A DNA stretch of 64,000 bases from an uncultured Oscillospiraceae bacterium. Lineage in GTDB: Bacteria > Bacillota > Clostridia > Oscillospirales > Acutalibacteraceae. The first letter of the stretch is position 1. Each line of letters starts with the position of its first letter. The position numbers and the translations under genes are program-made. A model generated the notes under the pieces. It was not told the origin of the DNA and ran no database searches. It was given only the letters and a program-made list of their open reading frames with translations. Where the stretch lies: positions 13,437 through 77,436 of the forward strand of contig URKX01000005.1 in the NCBI GenBank assembly GCA_900548545.1, given 5' to 3'. Below, one piece after another: positions 25,252 through 33,735 of this stretch.

Positions 25252-26055
25252 TTGCCAGAAAAAAGCAGGCTTCAAAAAATTTTAGCCGCCAGCGGTATTG
25301 CTTCCCGCAGGAAGGCGGAGGAGCTTATTGCAGCAGGGCGGGTGACGGTCAACGGCCGGGTGGCCCATTTGGGCGACAGCGCTTTGCCGGGGAAGGACAA
25401 AATCGCCTTGGACGGCCAGCTGTTGGGCGGTGGTGAAAAAAAGATTTACTTGGCACTGCATAAACCACGAGGGTTTGTCACAACCCTTCATGATGAGCGG
25501 GGACGCAAGTGTGTGGCCCAGCTGGTGGCGGATGTGGGGGAACGAGTCTACCCAGTGGGAAGGCTGGATAAGGATTCCGAGGGGCTTCTTTTGCTCACCA
25601 ACGACGGGGACTTTGCCAACCGGGTGTCCCACCCGAAGCGCCATGTGGCGAAAACATACCGTGTTACCGTGCGGCCTTCTGTTACGGAAGACCAGTTGAA
25701 CCAGATTAGCACCGGCATTGTCATCGATGGCCGCCGCACCGCTCCGGCAAAGGTGCGGGTGTTGCAAGAGGAGCCGGGCCGGGTGGTACTGGAGATCGTC
25801 CTCTATGAAGGGCGCAACCGGGAAATCCGCAAAATGTGCGAGGCCCTGGGCCTGGAAGTGGCCCGCCTCAAACGGATTGCCGTGGGGCCGGTGCGGCTGG
25901 GAATGCTGCCTCAAGGAAAATACCGGGAATTGACAAAAGAAGAGCTGCGCGCCTTAAACGCGGAGATCAAGAAGGGAGAGGGAAACGATGATCCAAGTAA
26001 AAGCGATGGAAAATCGGGAAGAAGAACGGGAACTGTTGGCAGACGCCGGCGTTAA
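25252..26055 (+). CDS. RsuA/RluB family pseudouridine synthase
   Basis: A 267-residue RNA-modifying enzyme. Seen: N-terminal S4 domain (LQKILAASGIASRRKAEELI), linker, catalytic Asp in VGRLDKDSEGLLLLTNDG near residue 107, KTYRVTV, and the late block EGRNREIRKMCEALGL. TTG start with AAGGAG upstream; no better codon is in frame. The conserved fold ends near residue 240. The last 22 codons run through the start of the next gene (68-nt overlap) and are low-complexity, basic and probably dispensable. Confidence 0.88.
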   Translation: MPEKSRLQKILAASGIASRRKAEELIAAGRVTVNGRVAHLGDSALPGKDKIALDGQLLGGGEKKIYLALHKPRGFVTTLHDERGRKCVAQLVADVGERVYPVGRLDKDSEGLLLLTNDGDFANRVSHPKRHVAKTYRVTVRPSVTEDQLNQISTGIVIDGRRTAPAKVRVLQEEPGRVVLEIVLYEGRNREIRKMCEALGLEVARLKRIAVGPVRLGMLPQGKYRELTKEELRALNAEIKKGEGNDDPSKSDGKSGRRTGTVGRRRR

Positions 26056-26377
26056 AGGCCGGGTACTTTTGATGAAGGACGGCGGCCAGCCGGTGGGCTA
26101 TGTGATTGTAGACCTGGAGGAGCGGACATTGCACCTGCGGAAGCTGTCTGTACAGGGGTATGGCTTTACAGCTCCGCCGCAAGGGGAAAGCGTCTTTATC
26201 CTGGATACCCTGATGCGTTCCGCTGCCTCTTATGGAGAGGATCATGGTGCGGATGAGATTGTCACAGACTTCCCGGATTTCTTCCAGTTTTTCAAACAGC
26301 GTGGATTTGATGCGGACGAAAGCCATGCATTTACGCCGATGAGTACCATTGTCCATTATGAACGAGGCGGGATGTAA
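25988..26377 (+). CDS. Small conserved-type protein, possibly GNAT-like
   Basis: A 129-residue soluble protein that I do not firmly recognise. The pattern beta (VLLMKDGGQPVGYVIVD), LHLRKLSV, helix (DTLMRSAASYGEDHG), beta, FFQFFKQRGFDADES is reminiscent of an acetyltransferase fold lacking a clear acetyl-CoA loop. GGGAGAGGG precedes the ATG. It overlaps the pseudouridine synthase end by 68 nt. No Cys pairs and no membrane segment. Confidence 0.5.
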   Translation: MIQVKAMENREEERELLADAGVKGRVLLMKDGGQPVGYVIVDLEERTLHLRKLSVQGYGFTAPPQGESVFILDTLMRSAASYGEDHGADEIVTDFPDFFQFFKQRGFDADESHAFTPMSTIVHYERGGM

Positions 26378-26433
26378 AAGCCTGCGAAAATCAGCCATGT
26401 TTCTTAAGAATCTGTGAAATCGGCCGAAACAGG

Positions 26434-26462
26434 TTGCAAAGCTTTTGGGGGAATGGTAAAAT
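26434..26462 (+). promoter_or_regulatory. Sigma-A promoter of the yicC-remA-gmk operon
   Basis: TTGCAA (26434-26439), 17-bp spacer, TAAAAT (26457-26462), 58 nt before yicC. A small GGAAAC/GTTTCC hairpin lies in the leader near 26473-26490. Confidence 0.65.
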
Positions 26463-26520
26463 AATTCGATAGGGAAACCTTGCAGTTTCCATGGCTTTGT
26501 GTAGAATAGGAGGATAAGAA

Positions 26521-27399
26521 ATGCTCCGAAGTATGACAGGCTACGGCCGGGGCGAGGCAACGATCAACGGCCGGCGCATTCTATTTGAAATCAAGTCCGT
26601 CAACCATAAATTCTTTGAATTCAACTCCCGGATCACCCGTGGATACCTGTTTTTAGAGGACAAGCTGAAAGCTTATGTCCAGGATAAAATTTCCCGTGGC
26701 AAGGTAGACGTGTTCCTGCAGATTGAAACATTGGAGGAAACCGATGTCCAGGTGGTGGTGAACCACTCTCTCGCTTCCGCTTATGTGGATGCCTTGCGGG
26801 AACTGAAAGACCGCTATCAGCTGCCGGACGATGTCACACTGGCCCTGCTTTCCAAGTATTCCGATGTTTTTTCCGTCCACAAGGCACCTGAAGACGAGGA
26901 CGCTGTGTGGGAGGCTGTGCGGCAAGTGGCAGACATGGCCATTGATTCCTTCTTGAAGATGCGGGAAGCAGAAGGCGCCCGGCTGAAAGAGGACATCTTG
27001 GAAAAGGCCGGTGAGATCATTGGCCTGGTAGACCAGGTGGAACAGGTCACCCCCGAAACGGTGGAAGCCTATCGGGAACGGCTGCGCACCAAGATTGAAG
27101 AGTTGCTGCAGGATAACCGTTTTGATGAACAGCGTGTGCTCACCGAGGTGGCCATCTTTGCGGATAAGGTTGCGGTGGACGAGGAAACCGTCCGATTGCG
27201 CAGCCATTTCCAGCAGCTGCAAAAGTTGCTGGATTCCGAGGGCCCTGTAGGCAGGAAGATCGACTTCCTGGTGCAGGAGATGAACCGGGAATCCAACACC
27301 ATTGGTTCCAAATCGGTCAACTCCAAAATCGCTTACTTGGTCGTGGATATCAAGGCCCTGATCGAAAAGATCCGGGAGCAAGTCCAGAATGTGGAATAA
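26521..27399 (+). CDS. yicC: YicC/YloC family endoribonuclease
   Basis: A 292-residue protein. Seen: the opening SMTGYGRGEA, then FEIKSVNHKFFEF (family hallmark), a long helical middle, and the DUF1732 end block EMNRESNTIGSKSVN near residue 260. Characterised members are endoribonucleases acting on small or structured RNAs. AGGAGG precedes the ATG. Heads the operon with remA, gmk and rpoZ, the same order as yloC-remA-gmk-rpoZ in Bacillus. Confidence 0.92.
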   Translation: MLRSMTGYGRGEATINGRRILFEIKSVNHKFFEFNSRITRGYLFLEDKLKAYVQDKISRGKVDVFLQIETLEETDVQVVVNHSLASAYVDALRELKDRYQLPDDVTLALLSKYSDVFSVHKAPEDEDAVWEAVRQVADMAIDSFLKMREAEGARLKEDILEKAGEIIGLVDQVEQVTPETVEAYRERLRTKIEELLQDNRFDEQRVLTEVAIFADKVAVDEETVRLRSHFQQLQKLLDSEGPVGRKIDFLVQEMNRESNTIGSKSVNSKIAYLVVDIKALIEKIREQVQNVE

Positions 27400-27411
27400 G
27401 GGGGCTGCTGG

Positions 27412-27684
27412 ATGAAATTGGTGAACATTGGCTTTGGCAACCTGGTTTCGGCGGACAAAGTTGTGGCGGTGGTCAGCCCGGAGTCTGCCCCCATCAAACG
27501 GATTGTCCAGGAAGCCAAAGAAAAAGGTGTGCTTATCGATGCCACCTTTGGGCGCCGCACCAAGGCGGTGATCATCATGGACAGCGACAATGTGGTGCTT
27601 TCGGCGATTCTGCCGGAAACCGTGGCCGGGCGTTTCAATGGGAAAGAGGAGCCTGCGCCGGAAGAGGAGGAAAAACATGGATAA
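27412..27684 (+). CDS. remA: RemA-like DNA-binding regulator (DUF370)
   Basis: A 90-residue protein. Seen: the start KLVNIGFGNLVSADKVVAVV and the arginine-containing IDATFGRRTKAVIIMDSDNV, which in RemA forms the ring interface and the DNA-contact surface. In Bacillus it activates matrix and osmoprotection genes; in Clostridia its targets are unknown. The C terminus is acidic (PAPEEEEK). Overlaps gmk by 8 nt through a CATGGATAA junction. Confidence 0.9.
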   Translation: MKLVNIGFGNLVSADKVVAVVSPESAPIKRIVQEAKEKGVLIDATFGRRTKAVIIMDSDNVVLSAILPETVAGRFNGKEEPAPEEEEKHG

Positions 27685-28294
27685 GGGGTTATTACTGGTG
27701 ATCTCCGCACCCTCTGGAGGCGGGAAGGGCACCATTTTGAAGGAACTGTTCGCTCAGGATGAAAACCTGCGGCTTTCCGTTTCCGCCACCACCCGGAGCC
27801 CCCGGCCCGGTGAGGAACATGGAAAGCAGTATTACTTCCTTTCCCGTAAGGAATTTGAAGAGCTCATCCATGAGGGCAAGATGCTGGAGCACGCGGAGTA
27901 TGTGGGCAATTACTACGGTACCCCTCGGGAACCGGTGGAGGCCTGGATGGAAAAAGGCCACGATGTGGTGCTGGAGATCGAAGTTAAAGGCGGCGCTCAG
28001 GTAAAAAAACTGATGCCGGAGTGCGTGTCTATCTTTATCCTTCCCCCGTCTATGAAGGTGCTGGAAAAGCGCCTGCGCGGGCGGGGTACCGAGGACGAGG
28101 AAACCATTCAAAAGCGCCTGGCTAAGGCCAGGGAGGAAATCCCTCACGCCAAGGAGTACGATTACATTGTTTACAACGACGCCCTGGAGGACGCGATAAG
28201 TGACCTGCAGGCCATCGTTCGTGCGGAAAAGCGGAAGTTTTCCCGCAATACAAATTCTATTGAAAGGGTGCTAGAAGATGCTGAAACCGTCTGA
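27677..28294 (+). CDS. gmk: Guanylate kinase
   Basis: A 205-residue enzyme converting GMP and ATP to GDP and ADP. Seen: P-loop SAPSGGGKGT near residues 9-18, GMP-binding TTRSPRPGEEHGKQYYF, EYVGNYYGTP and the LID-region RGRGTEDEETI. Note the third P-loop Gly instead of the more usual Ala/Ser, a tolerated variant. Overlaps both remA and rpoZ, indicating tight translational coupling. Confidence 0.95.
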   Translation: MDKGLLLVISAPSGGGKGTILKELFAQDENLRLSVSATTRSPRPGEEHGKQYYFLSRKEFEELIHEGKMLEHAEYVGNYYGTPREPVEAWMEKGHDVVLEIEVKGGAQVKKLMPECVSIFILPPSMKVLEKRLRGRGTEDEETIQKRLAKAREEIPHAKEYDYIVYNDALEDAISDLQAIVRAEKRKFSRNTNSIERVLEDAETV

Positions 28295-28496
28295 AAACAT
28301 TATCACTGTACCTCACAAGAGTACCTATTCTCTGGTGATTGCCGTGGCCAAGCGTGCCCGGCAGATCGCTCAAAAGGCGGAGGATGAGGGATTGATTCTC
28401 ACGGACAAGCCGGTGGACATGGCTGTGCAGGATTTCGTCCAGGGAAAATATTTTCTTATCGAGCCCGATTATGTGCCAGAAGAAGTGAATGAATGA
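28278..28496 (+). CDS. rpoZ: RNA polymerase omega subunit
   Basis: A 72-residue subunit. Seen: STYSLVIAVAKRARQI, the conserved omega core, and DKPVDMAVQDFVQGKY. It assists RNA polymerase assembly by binding the beta-prime subunit. Located between gmk and priA with 17-nt and 8-nt overlaps, as in related genomes. Confidence 0.92.
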   Translation: MLKPSENIITVPHKSTYSLVIAVAKRARQIAQKAEDEGLILTDKPVDMAVQDFVQGKYFLIEPDYVPEEVNE

Positions 28497-30936
28497 GGCG
28501 CTTTTTGCCCAAATAGCCGTGGAGAACACAGTCTATCATTTTGACAAGCTTTTCACCTACAGGGTGCCCCAAGGCCTGCAAGGGCAGGTGGCCCCCGGTG
28601 TGCGGGTTAGTGTGCCTTTTGGGGCAGGCAACCGCCGGCGGGTAGGTATGGTGTTTTCCCTCACCAACCAGGGCGGGGAACGGGTCAAAGACGTGGAAAG
28701 CGTGCTGGACCGGGAAGCCGCCCTTTCACCGGAGATGCTGGAATTGGCCCGGTGGATGAAGGACCGGTATTACTGCACCTTGTTCGAGGCTGTAAAGCTG
28801 ATGATCCCCACCGGGATCCATCTGCGGCTGCGGGAGGGTTACCTTCTCAGCCAGGAGGCTGCCCCGACGGACAGGGAATCCTATACAGACAGCCAGTGGC
28901 GTGCGGTGTGCTTGTTGCGGCAGGCAGGCAAGTCTGTCCCGGCTGAGCAGTTTCTGGAGGGAACAGGCTTTACAGAGCAAAGCCCGGAACTGGCAGACCT
29001 GTTGGAACGAGGTGTCGTTCAAAAGGTAAATACTGCCATGAGCCGTGTAAAAGACGCCACTTCCAAAATGGTCCGCTGCATTCCGGGCTATGAGGGAAAG
29101 CTCACTCCCCGGCAAAGGGATGTCTACCAGACCTTACTGGATGTAGGGGAAGCTTCTGAAAAGGAGCTGTGTTATTTCACCGGTGCTTCAGCTTCGGTGG
29201 TGCGTGCCTTGGTGGAAAAAGGGGCGGCGGAAGCCTTTGAATACGAGGTGTACCGCCGCCCAGATTTTTTTCCTGAAGAAGAGGAAGATCCAGATCATTT
29301 GGTGCTTTCTCCCGCGCAGCAGCAAGTGCTGGAGGAACTGACGGGGGAGTACCGCAACCCGGAAGGGTGCCGCAGCGCCCTGCTCTATGGGATCACCGGC
29401 AGCGGGAAAACCTCTGTGTTCCTCAAGCTGATCCAAAGGGTCCGGGACGAGGGGAAAAGCGTTATCGTCATGGTGCCGGAAATCTCCTTGACCTCTCAGA
29501 CGATCCGGCAGTTCCGCCGGTGGTTTGGGGATGGCATTGCCCTGCTGCACAGCGGGCTTTCCCTGGGGGAGCGCCTGGACGAGTGGAAGCGTGTCCGTCG
29601 CGGCGAGGCTTCCATTGTGGTGGGAACCCGCTCTGCAGTGTTTGCCCCGGTAAACAATTTAGGGCTTGTGGTCATCGACGAGGAACAAGAGCACACCTAT
29701 CAGTCCGAATCCAGCCCCCGGTACGATGCCCGGGAAGTGGCTCGTTACCGCTGCTGGAAGCAGGGAGCGTTTTGCCTGCTTTCTTCCGCCACTCCCTCTG
29801 TGGAAACCACGCGGATGGCCCAGGAGAAAAAGTTTGGCTTTCACAAGCTCAGCGACCGCTTTGGCCAGGCGGTGTTGCCCCAGGTGGAACTGGTGGACAT
29901 GAACCAGGACGCCCCTTCCGGGGACGCCTCCTTTGGAAAGACGCTGGCCCGCGCCTTGAAGGAAAACTTCCAAGAGGGCAGGCAGTCCATTTTGCTGCTC
30001 AATCGCCGGGGGTATCACACTTTTGCCACTTGCCAGACCTGCCATGAAGTGGTCAGCTGCCCTCACTGCAGCATTTCCCTGACCTACCACAGTGCCAACG
30101 GCCGGCTGATGTGCCACTACTGCGGCTATTCTGTGCCCTATTCCCGCCATTGCCCCTCCTGTGGCAGCGACACCGTAACCTTCCGGGGAGCCGGTACCCA
30201 AAAGGCGGAGGAACAGCTTCAAGCGCTTTTGCCGGAAGCCCGCGTCTTGCGGGTGGATACAGACTCTGTGGCAGCCAAGTACTCCTTGGAGAAAAAGTTG
30301 GATCAATTCGCCAAAGGAGAGTACGACGTGATGGTGGGTACCCAAATGGTGGCCAAAGGGCTTGATTTTGAAAACGTCACCCTGGTGGGGGTGCTTTCAG
30401 CGGATCAATCTCTGTACAGCGATGATTTCCGCAGCAATGAACGCACCTTTGACCTGCTCACCCAGGTGGTGGGACGCGCCGGACGGGGGAAATATCCGGG
30501 ACGGGCCATCATCCAGACGTACGCGCCGGAGAACCCAGTGCTTCACTTGGCGGCCCAGCAGGATTACTTTGGCTTTTACCGCCAGGAGATCCTCTTCCGC
30601 CAGGCGATGCTCTACCCACCCTTTGTGGATATTTTGGTGATTGGCTTTGTGGGGGAGAAAGAGTCCCTGGTAAAACAGGGGGCCAATGCCTTTTTGCGGG
30701 ACCTGGGACAGCTGGCCCGGGAAGAATACAGCGATTTGCCTTTGCGGGTATTGCAGCCCTCCCCGGCTGCCGTAGCAAAGGTGAGCAACAAGTACCGGTA
30801 CAAGCTTTTGGTCAAGTGCCGGAATACCCCCCGGCTGCGGGAAATGATATCCCGGCTTCTGGTACAGTTTGCTTCCCAGCGGGAATTCCAGCAGGTCACT
30901 GCCTATGCGGACCCTAACCCTTACCGGATCTTATAG
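28489..30936 (+). CDS. priA: Primosomal protein N', replication restart helicase PriA
   Basis: An 815-residue helicase that reloads the replisome at stalled forks. Seen: the N-terminal 3'-end-binding domain (YHFDKLFTYRVP), Walker A GITGSGKTSVF near residue 303, motif II IDEEQEHTY near residue 397 (commonly DEEH in PriA; Gln here), motif III SSATPS, a zinc region of four CxxC-like pairs between about residues 510 and 565 (CQTC, CPHC, CHYC, CPSC), then GTQMVAKGLDFENVTLV and QVVGRAGRG. Full length. Confidence 0.95.
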   Translation: MNEALFAQIAVENTVYHFDKLFTYRVPQGLQGQVAPGVRVSVPFGAGNRRRVGMVFSLTNQGGERVKDVESVLDREAALSPEMLELARWMKDRYYCTLFEAVKLMIPTGIHLRLREGYLLSQEAAPTDRESYTDSQWRAVCLLRQAGKSVPAEQFLEGTGFTEQSPELADLLERGVVQKVNTAMSRVKDATSKMVRCIPGYEGKLTPRQRDVYQTLLDVGEASEKELCYFTGASASVVRALVEKGAAEAFEYEVYRRPDFFPEEEEDPDHLVLSPAQQQVLEELTGEYRNPEGCRSALLYGITGSGKTSVFLKLIQRVRDEGKSVIVMVPEISLTSQTIRQFRRWFGDGIALLHSGLSLGERLDEWKRVRRGEASIVVGTRSAVFAPVNNLGLVVIDEEQEHTYQSESSPRYDAREVARYRCWKQGAFCLLSSATPSVETTRMAQEKKFGFHKLSDRFGQAVLPQVELVDMNQDAPSGDASFGKTLARALKENFQEGRQSILLLNRRGYHTFATCQTCHEVVSCPHCSISLTYHSANGRLMCHYCGYSVPYSRHCPSCGSDTVTFRGAGTQKAEEQLQALLPEARVLRVDTDSVAAKYSLEKKLDQFAKGEYDVMVGTQMVAKGLDFENVTLVGVLSADQSLYSDDFRSNERTFDLLTQVVGRAGRGKYPGRAIIQTYAPENPVLHLAAQQDYFGFYRQEILFRQAMLYPPFVDILVIGFVGEKESLVKQGANAFLRDLGQLAREEYSDLPLRVLQPSPAAVAKVSNKYRYKLLVKCRNTPRLREMISRLLVQFASQREFQQVTAYADPNPYRIL

Positions 30937-30954
30937 TGAAAGGATTTGAAAACT

Positions 30955-31443
30955 ATGGCAATTAGGAAGATCGTTAAATTTGGCGACAGTGTTTTGGAGA
31001 AGGAATGCCGCCTGGTAGAAAAATTTGATAAGAAGTTGCATCAGCTGTTGGACGATATGAAGGAAACCTTGGCCGATGCCAATGGCGTCGGATTGGCTGC
31101 CCCCCAGGTGGGCATCCTGCGTTCGGTGTGCGTGGTGGATGTGGGTGATGGACCCATTGAGCTGGTTAATCCGGTGATCACTGCCACCGAAGGTGAACAG
31201 AACGGTGCGGAAGGCTGCCTCTCTTACCCCGGGGAATTCGGCTTGGTCAAGCGGCCTATGAAAGTTACCGTCCGAGCCCAGGACCGGGATGGCAACTGGT
31301 TTGAGAAAACCGGCGAAGGCCTGTGCGCCCGGGCTTTCTGCCATGAGATCGACCACCTCCACGGCGTCTTGTTCACCGCCCATGTCAGCCGGATGCTCAC
31401 CCCGGAAGAATTAGAATCCGGCACTGCTGAAGAAGAGGAATGA
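30955..31443 (+). CDS. def: Peptide deformylase
   Basis: A 162-residue metalloenzyme removing the formyl group from nascent N termini. Seen: all three motifs, GVGLAAPQVG near residue 44, EGCLSYPG near residue 88, and CHEIDHLHG near residue 130 with the metal-binding Cys and two His. ATG at 30955 preferred over the TTG at 30946 because AGGA is at better spacing. fmt follows 4 nt later, uniting formylation and deformylation. Confidence 0.95.
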   Translation: MAIRKIVKFGDSVLEKECRLVEKFDKKLHQLLDDMKETLADANGVGLAAPQVGILRSVCVVDVGDGPIELVNPVITATEGEQNGAEGCLSYPGEFGLVKRPMKVTVRAQDRDGNWFEKTGEGLCARAFCHEIDHLHGVLFTAHVSRMLTPEELESGTAEEEE

Positions 31444-31447
31444 TCCC

Positions 31448-32371
31448 ATGCGCGTAGTGTTTATGGGCACGCCGGATTTTGCCGTGCCCTCTTTGCAGAA
31501 ATTGTTGGACGCCGGCTTTGAGGTATGCGCCGTCTACACCCAGCCGGACAAGCCCAAGGGCCGGGGCCACAAGCTGCAGGCACCTCCTGTAAAGGAGCTT
31601 GCTTTGCGGCATGAGATCCCTGTGTTCCAGCCTGCCTCTTTGCGGAAGGAAGAGGTCCAGCAAGAGCTCCAAAGCTTTCAGCCCGATGTGATCGTGGTGG
31701 TGGCCTACGGGAAGATCCTGCCCAAGGCGGTTCTGGATTTGCCCAGGCTTGGATGTATCAATGTCCATGGGTCGCTGCTGCCTAAATACCGGGGTGCTGC
31801 ACCCATCCAGTGGACGGTGATCAACGGCGATGGAACCGGTGGGGTCACCACCATGTTTATGGGAGAGGGGCTGGATACCGGGGATATGCTTCTTAAGGCG
31901 GAAACACCCGTTGGGGCAGAAGAAACTGCCGGCCAGCTGTTTGACCGGCTGAAAGACTTGGGTGCGGACCTGCTTTTGGAAACGTTGGAGAAGCTGGAGC
32001 GTGGGAAGCTGACGCCGGTTCCCCAAAACGAAGAGGATGCCACCCATGCCCCCATGCTTTCCAAGGAACTGTCGGTGATCGATTGGTCTAAGCCGGCCCG
32101 GGAACTCCACGATCTGATCCGTGGCCTGAATCCCTGGCCTTCTGCGTATTCTTATTTGGACGGCAAAAAACTGAAAATCCACGCTTCCCGCGTGGCAGAA
32201 GGCAGCGGGGAAGCGGGAAAGGCATTTTCCAAAGACGGGAACTTGTTGGTCTATTGCGGCAAAGATGCTTTGGAACTGACAGAGATCCAAACGGAAAACG
32301 GGAAACGGATGGATGGGAAGAGCTATCTTTTGGGCCATCCTTTGAATAAGGATTCCCGGTTTGGCTGCTAA
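31448..32371 (+). CDS. fmt: Methionyl-tRNA formyltransferase
   Basis: A 307-residue enzyme that formylates initiator Met-tRNA using 10-formyl-tetrahydrofolate. Seen: MGTPDFAVPSL, folate-site NVHGSLLPKYRGAAPIQW near residue 108 (catalytic Asn-His with the later Asp), GLDTGDML, and the C-terminal tRNA-binding barrel. Normal length; GAGGA precedes the ATG. Part of the def-fmt-rsmB block. Confidence 0.95.
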   Translation: MRVVFMGTPDFAVPSLQKLLDAGFEVCAVYTQPDKPKGRGHKLQAPPVKELALRHEIPVFQPASLRKEEVQQELQSFQPDVIVVVAYGKILPKAVLDLPRLGCINVHGSLLPKYRGAAPIQWTVINGDGTGGVTTMFMGEGLDTGDMLLKAETPVGAEETAGQLFDRLKDLGADLLLETLEKLERGKLTPVPQNEEDATHAPMLSKELSVIDWSKPARELHDLIRGLNPWPSAYSYLDGKKLKIHASRVAEGSGEAGKAFSKDGNLLVYCGKDALELTEIQTENGKRMDGKSYLLGHPLNKDSRFGC

Positions 32372-32397
32372 AACTTTTGAAACAGGTAGGAAGTGCT

Positions 32398-33735
32398 ATG
32401 AAAACCACCGCTAGGCACACAGCACTGCAAGCGCTGCTGCAAATGGAAGAAAACGAGGGCTACTCCAATATTGTCATCGATAAGGCGCTGCGGGGTGCCG
32501 GGTTGGACTCCCGGGACGCCGGGCTTGCTTCTGCCATTTTCTACGGTGTCTTGGAACGCCGGCTGCCTTTGGATCACTTCCTTCGCGCCTGCTTGAAAGA
32601 CCCGAACAAGAAATTGGATCCCCACTTGTGGATGATCCTTCGCTGTGCCGCCTATCAGATCCTCTATTTGGACCGTGTGCCCGACTCCGCAGCGGTCAAT
32701 GAGGCGGTGGAGGAAGCGAAAGCTTTCCAGCAAGGTGCCTACACTGGATTAGTCAACGGGGTGCTGCGCAATCTCAGCCGGAAGAAAGGTTCTCTTTCTT
32801 TGCCGGGAGGGAATAGCTTGCAGGCGTTGAGCTTGCGGTATTCCCTCCCTCAGGAGCTGATCGGCTTGTGGCAGCGGTCCTACGGAACAGAGCTTACTGC
32901 CCAGCTGTTGGAGGCTTTTGGGCAGCGGCCTTCCCTGTATATTCGAGTCAACACCCCGCGGATTTCGCCAGATTCCCTGTCGGTTTTTCTAAAGGGGGAG
33001 GGGGTGGACCTGACGCCCTTGGCGTTTCCTCCTGGGGCAGCTGTTCTGGAAGGGGAAGGCTCTCCAGCAGCTCTGCCAGAATTCCAAGAGGGGTTGTTCC
33101 ATGTGCAGGATCTTTCGGCCCAAGTGGCTTGCCAGCTGTTGGAAGTACAGCCGGGGCAAAGTGTCTGTGACTGCTGTGCCGCCCCTGGGGGGAAAACCTT
33201 CACCTTGGCAGAACAAATGGAAAGTACCGGCCTGGTCTACTCCTTTGATTTGTACAAAGGACGTGTGGGGCTGATCCAGCAGGGAGCTGACCGGCTGCGG
33301 CTGAGCAATATCCAGGCCCAGCGCCGTGACGCCTCCCGTCCCTATGAAGGGCTCCCGCCCATGGACGCTGTTCTCTGCGATGTGCCTTGCTCTGGATATG
33401 GTGTCATCCGCCGCAAGCCGGAAATCCGCTATAAGCCGTTGGCCTCAGTCCGAGAACTTCCCAAGCTCCAATTGACGATTTTGGAAAACGGGGCAGCCTT
33501 GGTAAAACCCGGCGGGCTGTTGCTCTATGCCACTTGCACCTTGAATCCCCGAGAAAACGGGGAAGTGGCCCTGCGCTTTTTAGACGGACATCCGGGGTTT
33601 GAACCGGCGCCGTTTTCATTGCCGGGGATCGATCGTCTGGTGGAAGAACCCTCCCACACCTTGACGATGCTTCCCATGGGGGGCGGGTCCGACGGCTTTT
33701 TCGCCGCCAGGTTCCGCCGAAAAGGAGATTTATGA
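32398..33735 (+). CDS. rsmB: 16S rRNA m5C967 methyltransferase
   Basis: A 445-residue enzyme. Seen: an N-terminal NusB-like RNA-binding domain (ARHTALQALLQME to about residue 130), then the NOL1/NOP2/Sun methyltransferase domain with CAAPGGKTFTLAEQM (SAM-binding) near residue 262, DVPCSGYGVIRRKPEI with one catalytic Cys near residue 330 and YATCTLNPREN with the other near residue 383. ATG at 32398 has AGGAAG upstream; a TTG at 32377 is less likely. Confidence 0.93.
   Translation: MKTTARHTALQALLQMEENEGYSNIVIDKALRGAGLDSRDAGLASAIFYGVLERRLPLDHFLRACLKDPNKKLDPHLWMILRCAAYQILYLDRVPDSAAVNEAVEEAKAFQQGAYTGLVNGVLRNLSRKKGSLSLPGGNSLQALSLRYSLPQELIGLWQRSYGTELTAQLLEAFGQRPSLYIRVNTPRISPDSLSVFLKGEGVDLTPLAFPPGAAVLEGEGSPAALPEFQEGLFHVQDLSAQVACQLLEVQPGQSVCDCCAAPGGKTFTLAEQMESTGLVYSFDLYKGRVGLIQQGADRLRLSNIQAQRRDASRPYEGLPPMDAVLCDVPCSGYGVIRRKPEIRYKPLASVRELPKLQLTILENGAALVKPGGLLLYATCTLNPRENGEVALRFLDGHPGFEPAPFSLPGIDRLVEEPSHTLTMLPMGGGSDGFFAARFRRKGDL

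Noticed and set aside
25282..25914. Long minus-strand frame opposite the pseudouridine synthase
   Set aside because: Shadow of a high-GC gene; the plus-strand frame contains all family motifs.
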